DNA of 64,000 bases from Halichoerus grypus. Lineage: Eukaryota > Chordata > Mammalia > Carnivora > Phocidae. Under the pieces are notes generated by a model. That model was not told the origin of the DNA. It saw only the letters and a list, made by a program, of their open reading frames with translations, and searched no databases. Location: the NCBI RefSeq assembly GCF_964656455.1, contig NC_135719.1:72218283-72282282 (forward strand), in the 5' to 3' direction. The position numbers and the translations under genes are program-made. Every line of letters begins with the position of its first letter. Positions within the stretch are counted from its first letter, which is position 1. Below, one piece after another: positions 59,311-64,000 of the stretch.

Positions 59311-62083
59311 GACCCAAAGAGGGGCTTTCAGTTATATAGGTAGAGAGAGCTAAAAAAATAATTACTGATGCCCCGAATATATGCCTTGCTTAGGGAATTA
59401 CCTTTGTGCAGGACAGGCACAGTTGTGTCCCTGATGGCCCAAGGTATATTTCAACGTGTTATCAAGATCTATTAGTTGCAAGTGAAATTCTGCATTTAAT
59501 TCCATGCTTTTGGGTAGGTTGACTATATAATTTATTCTTCAAACTAGTGAATTATGAGAATGAATTTGAGAGTTAATTATGCTAGAACAACCAGGCAAAC
59601 TGGGACATATAAGCTACGCAAATTATGGGAGATTTTTCTAATTGGGAAATACTCAAACAGACTTAGGATACAACTTATCCTTCTTGAACAGATTAATTTT
59701 CTCATTTGTAAAACTGACATAGTAGTTGACAAGTTGTATGGAAGTTTAAATGTGGACATTTTTAAGTCCTGTATATAAAGGTTATGTATTACTATTTGAT
59801 CCAAAATACTCGCCATCAGAGAGACTGAGACACAAAGTGTTAACAGAGGAGAATTAACAATCGTTATTCAGCATTTCCTTTTTTTTATTTACCTCCCACG
59901 GTGAATTTGGAAGTGAGCTAAAGGAAGGAATTCATAGATCCTGTCAAAAGCCTATCCTGTGAGGTGCTACCCTTATAACCTGTCAGGTGTCTTTTTCTAA
60001 ACATCCTGGCTCACATATTTCCTAGGACACCAAGTAGAATTTACAGTTGCAGTATTATGGTCGCAAAGGGCTCTGAGAACTGTAACCAATACCAAACATC
60101 TACACTGTGTTTTACAGATTAAATGACACACAGTAGCTCAGTGAGGGCATGGCCTTCAGAGATGCCCACCACTGCTAGCTTTATTTCTTTGGTAGTTCCT
60201 TCACTGTGCTCACTCTCCCTCTCCTCCTGGGTAAATGTGGATAGCACTGCTCCTGTCCTTAGGTTATTTGAGGATGGAGGTGGACATGTTAGAGTCTAAT
60301 ACATGGAACATACACCACAAATGGCAGCCACTGCTGTGATCATTGTCATCAGCATTGGCTCCTGATCCTCCCAGCAACCCATGGGGTGAACAGAGTAGGT
60401 CATGGGAGGAACAGCTCTAGGGAGGAGCAGGGGAAGAGGAGAAGAGGAAGGAGAGTCATTCCTGTTTTACCATGGTGGATGGATCTGAAGCTCAGGTTTA
60501 TTAGTGCAGTTTAGATTATAAGTCTGATGACTTCATCATTAGGACTCAGGGTCAGGCAGGCTCTTACTTCTTCTCATCAATCTTGAAGCCAGGGGTTTGC
60601 ACAAGGCTGGCCGAAGTATCTCCTGTATCTGAAAGTCCCACATTGAAGGCATAGCATAGCAGGTATTGCACAGAGCCACAGCCTTGTGCATGGTAAGCAC
60701 CACTACCCTCCCTCTGTCACCCTGTCCTCTGGCATTATTTTCCTAACCTCCCTGGCCGTGCACATTTCATTTCCATATGGTACAATTGTTAGCATTTAGC
60801 AAGAAAGTGGAATATCTCCCAACACATTTAGATAATTTATTTGCAGTGCTAAAATGTGTTTATTGCCTAAGCCCAGATTAGGTTGAGCTTTTTCTTTTTC
60901 TCCAATACAAGAGAAGTAATTGAGAAAAGTGGCTAAGTGTTCTTGCAGGCACAATGGAGTCATTAAACTGGCATGCAAAAATGCAGTGATAGACACAGAT
61001 GGAAGAGCAGGAATAAATGCCAGGAAAAGACATCAGAGGCGTCCGCAGCTGAGATCAGAAAGGACCAAAGAAGAAGTCCCCCTTCTCTACTTTATCCCAG
61101 GAACATGAGGCCGACAGGAGAAAGACCGTTGAGTTTATGCAATCTACAGTTCTTTGCTTATGGACCTTGATGTACTCCTTGCAAAAAGAAGATACCCTCA
61201 TGTCAGGAGTTGCTGGGTGAGCAAGTATTACCCATCCACCTGGGTCATAGGTTTCTGTATCTAAGTCAAAAGGGTTAGTGGGTTTGCCAGCCCTGTGAAG
61301 TTTATCACCAAGAGTGTAAGAGGAACAAGTGACTATGATCTTGTAAAGAATCTTTTATTCTTAACTAAATTTGAAATTGCAAATCTCAAAATAAACATGA
61401 AATTAGTCTCCTGTGTAGCACAATGCCCTATAATTTTCAGCTCACTGGGCTCTATAAATTTCAGCTTTTGAATCCCCAGACAACATTCATATGGGTAAAT
61501 GAGTTCAGTTGCCCCAAGACCTGGCTACAAGGTTAGGTACCTAATCTAAACCTAGAGCTGATGTTTGTGTTGGGAGAAAGCTGGGTGTCATGTTTTCTCA
61601 CGCTGTCAATGCATGCCTTCTTCAAGGAACAATTCAGTGTAGCTCTGTTGGTTGATCTCTTCTTCTAGATAGCCACACACACCCTGGAATGCTGTCACAT
61701 GCTAAGATTCTGGTTTCAAACCAGAAACATGTGGGGCACATGTGTGAATCAAATTCACAATGAAGGAAAGGTCTACTACTTCTTTCATACATCACTCTCC
61801 TCCTGAACCCAACCTCCATTTCTCCTTTGCTCATTATTTTCATGTCTTTCGTCATTTGAAAGCTGTATGCGTTGTGGAATTTGAATCCCACCCTTCCTGC
61901 TAGAATAATCCTTTGATAAAGAAGTAGAGTGGGCAAAGCCAATTAATCAACCAGGTTGGTGGGCTTCAGCCAATAAAATACTGAGATCCATAGAAAGAGA
62001 AAGACTACAGAGGTAGAGCCATGATCCCTCTAGGTCATTTATAATTAAAACATGAAGTTAGCAGAGCCTAGGATTGATTTGTC
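59311..62083. other. Mostly unique, no gene seen
   Basis: Faint MIR-like traces near 60110-60360. The minus frame 61634-61942 (102 codons) has no start or splice support. A small inverted repeat ACATGTGGGGCACATGT lies at 61727-61743. Confidence 0.45.
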
Positions 62084-62158
62084 ATGCTTCTCTCCTCTCC
62101 TCTTCTCTCCTCTTTCCTTCTTTCCCCTTTCCTGCCCCTACACAGCACAACACAACAC

Positions 62159-62190
<32 letters not shown>
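62084..62190. repeat. TC-rich tract followed by (CA)n
   Basis: A CTCTC/TTCC pyrimidine tract (62089-62140), then CACAA units, then about 15 CA units (62160-62190). Confidence 0.95.
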
Positions 62191-62191
<1 letters not shown>

Positions 62192-63280
62192 CCCTCAGAA
62201 TTGGATGAAAGCCTAATGGTAATTCCATACCAACTTTTAATCTATCCAAATTACCAGGTTCCCACTGCCATATGCCAAGGTACCAGTGAGCTTTCTGGTG
62301 CCACCCAGCAATTCAGAGTTGTTATGATGGTCAGATGATAGCTACGCCCTTGTTGCAGTTTGCTTTATGAACTCCCCTTGCTTATGGCTTTTTAACTTTG
62401 CAATAATGAGCCCCTTCATGCTGAAATGGAGTCCAAGGAATGGAGAAGGGATTCCAGTCTAAATGAGAAAAGGAGAATCAAACTAAACACCCATTTTCAA
62501 ACCATAAGGCAGAAGAAAACAGGGGCAGGAACTAGTTGTTAAAAATGTTGTTTTTATAGGACTCATTGCAAAAAAAATCCCTTTTATGTAAAAGACTACC
62601 TACATTCATTGATTGAAAATAAAAATTAGAGCATGCATTTATGGGGTTTTTTTGTTTAATTTTTAGTTACAAATCTATTCTTCATTACGTTTTCTTTGAT
62701 TTGGTCATTTTCTACCTTGACTATTGAAAGATTCTCGTACAAACTCAAAATATGAATTGGCTGAATTAAACAAATAGAGAAAAACCCTTCCACCACATCT
62801 TCATATTTTACCCTTTTACTGGCCCTTGAAGAGCTACCCAAATCCTTTTATCATCAAATAGAACCCCCTTTGTCCTGTAGAGCATAGCCAACGTCCTATC
62901 ACACTTGAAGACCTCATCTCAGTATCTTCCATGGGGTTCTCACTTAATCTCCTTAGTTACCTTCTTCCATTCTTTCATTCCACTAATGTTTATGTACTCA
63001 AAATATAGCAGGGACAAATAAGAATAGAACTCCCAGCCCTTATTTGAATGGAAAAAGAGACAGACAATAAAGAAAATAAATATTTACCATATCTTGTATG
63101 TTTTATGGTGCCAGGTTGAGGGAAAAAATTAAAATAAAGAAGGGATGTGGTGATATTGTGTGTTTTCCCACTTCAAGAGAGTAGTCAAGGACCACCTCCC
63201 TGAGAAAGTGGTCCCGTCACCCCAGCTTGTCAGAAGACAGATAATATCACCATGCTTGTTGTCTTTTGAGTTGAAACCCT
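62191..63280. other. Unique; possible L2-like piece, no gene seen
   Basis: 'agagacagacaataaagaaa' near 63056 with 'attccactaatgtttatgta' near 62979 resembles an old L2-like repeat. No exon recognised. Confidence 0.4.
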
Positions 63281-63305
63281 CAAACAACTTTCAATCAGTT
63301 GTTTG
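63281..63305. other. Perfect 9-bp hairpin next to the AATAAA signal
   Basis: CAAACAACT (63281-63289), a 7-base loop, and AGTTGTTTG (63297-63305). On the minus strand it begins about 10 bases downstream of the AATAAA. Confidence 0.8.
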
Positions 63306-63314
63306 AACAGTGTT

Positions 63315-63320
63315 TTTATT
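63315..63320 (-). promoter_or_regulatory. Polyadenylation signal AATAAA
   Basis: AATAAA on the minus strand, about 50 bases after the stop codon of the candidate exon at 63370-63851, with a GT-rich run ~30 bases further on. Such hexamers are common by chance in AT-rich DNA, so it is only suggestive. Confidence 0.35.
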
Positions 63321-63369
63321 TAATATGTTCTGTACTCAATGTAGGGGGTACTGTGAGGAAAGCAAAGAA

Positions 63370-63851
63370 TTAACAGAAATAAAAGATAATTTTAAAAAGG
63401 TTTTGCCATTTCAAATAGATTCCACCTTCTTGAGGGTAGAAATAAACTATACGAATCATCATATACTTTAAGAACTTGATACAAATTATACTATAAAAGA
63501 GCTGTTTGCTATAGGCTGGGTGGTCCGAAAAGGCTTTATCTAGTAGCTTGCTTATGGTCTGACATAGGTGACAAGAGAAGGACATTGGAACTGAGGGGAG
63601 CAACAGGGCTTCTGCAGTCTCTAGTTCCTCAACAGAGTTTTTAAATAATCTATGGGTTAATGCATTTGGAGCTCCAAGATAAGTTTCAACTTTTTTTCCA
63701 AGGCTCTCTCCTTCCAGCATACATTGTCTTCTTTCCTCGTGCCGAATTTTCTCTTTGGTGGTTTGGATAATTATGAGTTCAGTATTCAGAGCCATGTTCT
63801 CTTCAATTTTATTTTTCCTGAACCCCTCATGAGCACCAGGCTCTGCATCGG
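63370..63851 (-). CDS. Possible 3' terminal coding exon, unrecognised protein
   Basis: Minus strand. A long T-rich tract followed by CATTTTGGTAG (63853-63890) makes a good splice acceptor, so an exon could start at 63851. From there about 160 codons are open to a stop at 63370-63372, the longest non-L1 open frame in the window. The first ~80 residues are charged and helical in character (EGFRKNKIEENMALNTELII, then KEKIRHEERRQ), possibly coiled-coil. The middle has a 'KKVETYLGAPNALTHRLFKN' stretch, and the last ~35 residues are hydrophobic/aromatic and look like non-coding read-through. No start codon is needed if it is a downstream exon; the in-frame ATG at 63870 lies inside the putative intron tract. 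AATAAA follows at 63315-63320. No repeat recognised. It could be a last exon of a gene lying to the right, or a decayed retrocopy, or chance. Confidence 0.3.
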
Positions 63852-64000
63852 CTACCAAAATGAAAAACAAACAATCAAAAAAAAAAAAAACAGTGACCTT
63901 CCTCTCAGGGAACTACCAAACTGGTAAATGACCTAACAGCCATACAATTATGGTAGATAATGCTCATTCTTTCTCAGAATCCACTCTTCCCTGATTTTTT
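63852..64000. other. Right edge: T-rich tract (minus strand) and unassigned sequence
   Basis: Holds the A14 run (63878-63891), which acts as the polypyrimidine tract if the minus-strand exon is real. Nothing else recognised. Confidence 0.5.

Noticed and set aside
61634..61942. 102-codon minus-strand open frame
   Set aside because: Same reasoning: isolated, no acceptor, donor or polyadenylation pattern around it.
1..64000. CRISPR arrays, bacterial operons, phage or toxin systems
   Set aside because: The repeat content is that of a placental mammal genome. The direct repeats seen are retroelement target duplications or microsatellites, not spacer arrays.

Overview
The window is non-coding or intronic DNA from a mammal, and it reads as a carnivoran of the arctoid group (bear, seal or mustelid type). 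The main evidence is 14 copies of the carnivore tRNA-Lys-derived SINE (CAN SINE, SINEC). They have tRNA-like heads, TC-rich middles and AATAAATAAA tails, in the form seen in arctoids rather than in dog or cat. Alongside them are many carnivore-type LINE-1 3' ends and old mammalian repeats (MIR, MER5-type hAT, MLT1 LTRs, L1M, L2-like). Nothing resembles a bacterial or viral gene cluster, and no multi-exon gene can be assembled from this sequence alone.

Layout. From 1 to 17 kb there are four minus-strand SINEs, an old 1.8-kb minus-strand L1 (1466-3259) and two young 5'-truncated L1s facing opposite ways (10775-11630 minus, 13670-14424 plus). An old L1M follows at 16548-17400. From 19 to 41 kb there are eight consecutive plus-strand SINEs, short L1 3' ends, an MLT1 LTR (24416-24868), the longest L1 (30553-32640, a broken ORF2), fragmented L1M and a possible solitary LTR (36247-36726). 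From 41 to 64 kb the sequence is less repetitive. It holds MIR fragments, a full-length U1 snRNA retropseudogene with poly(A) tail and target-site duplications (47527-47690), an L1ME 3' region, a second MLT1 LTR (51729-52109), a large compound microsatellite (53566-53716) and a SINE nested inside a MER5-like transposon (58915-59310).

Two places could belong to a host gene. At the right edge, on the minus strand, a 166-codon open frame runs from 63870 to 63370. It starts next to a good splice acceptor and ends about 50 bases before an AATAAA signal, so it could be a 3' terminal exon. At 22600-22718 a 119-base interval is bounded by a polypyrimidine-AG and an AAG|GTAACA donor and is open in several frames. 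Neither is recognised as a known protein and both are uncertain. Most of the other open frames are L1 remnants or chance frames in AT-rich or low-complexity sequence.

The more unusual observations are an insertion consisting only of poly(A), flanked by its own target duplication (1857-1925), an L1 subfamily with an apparently composite 3'UTR, the U1 retrocopy, the inverted L1 pair, and the two candidate exons.
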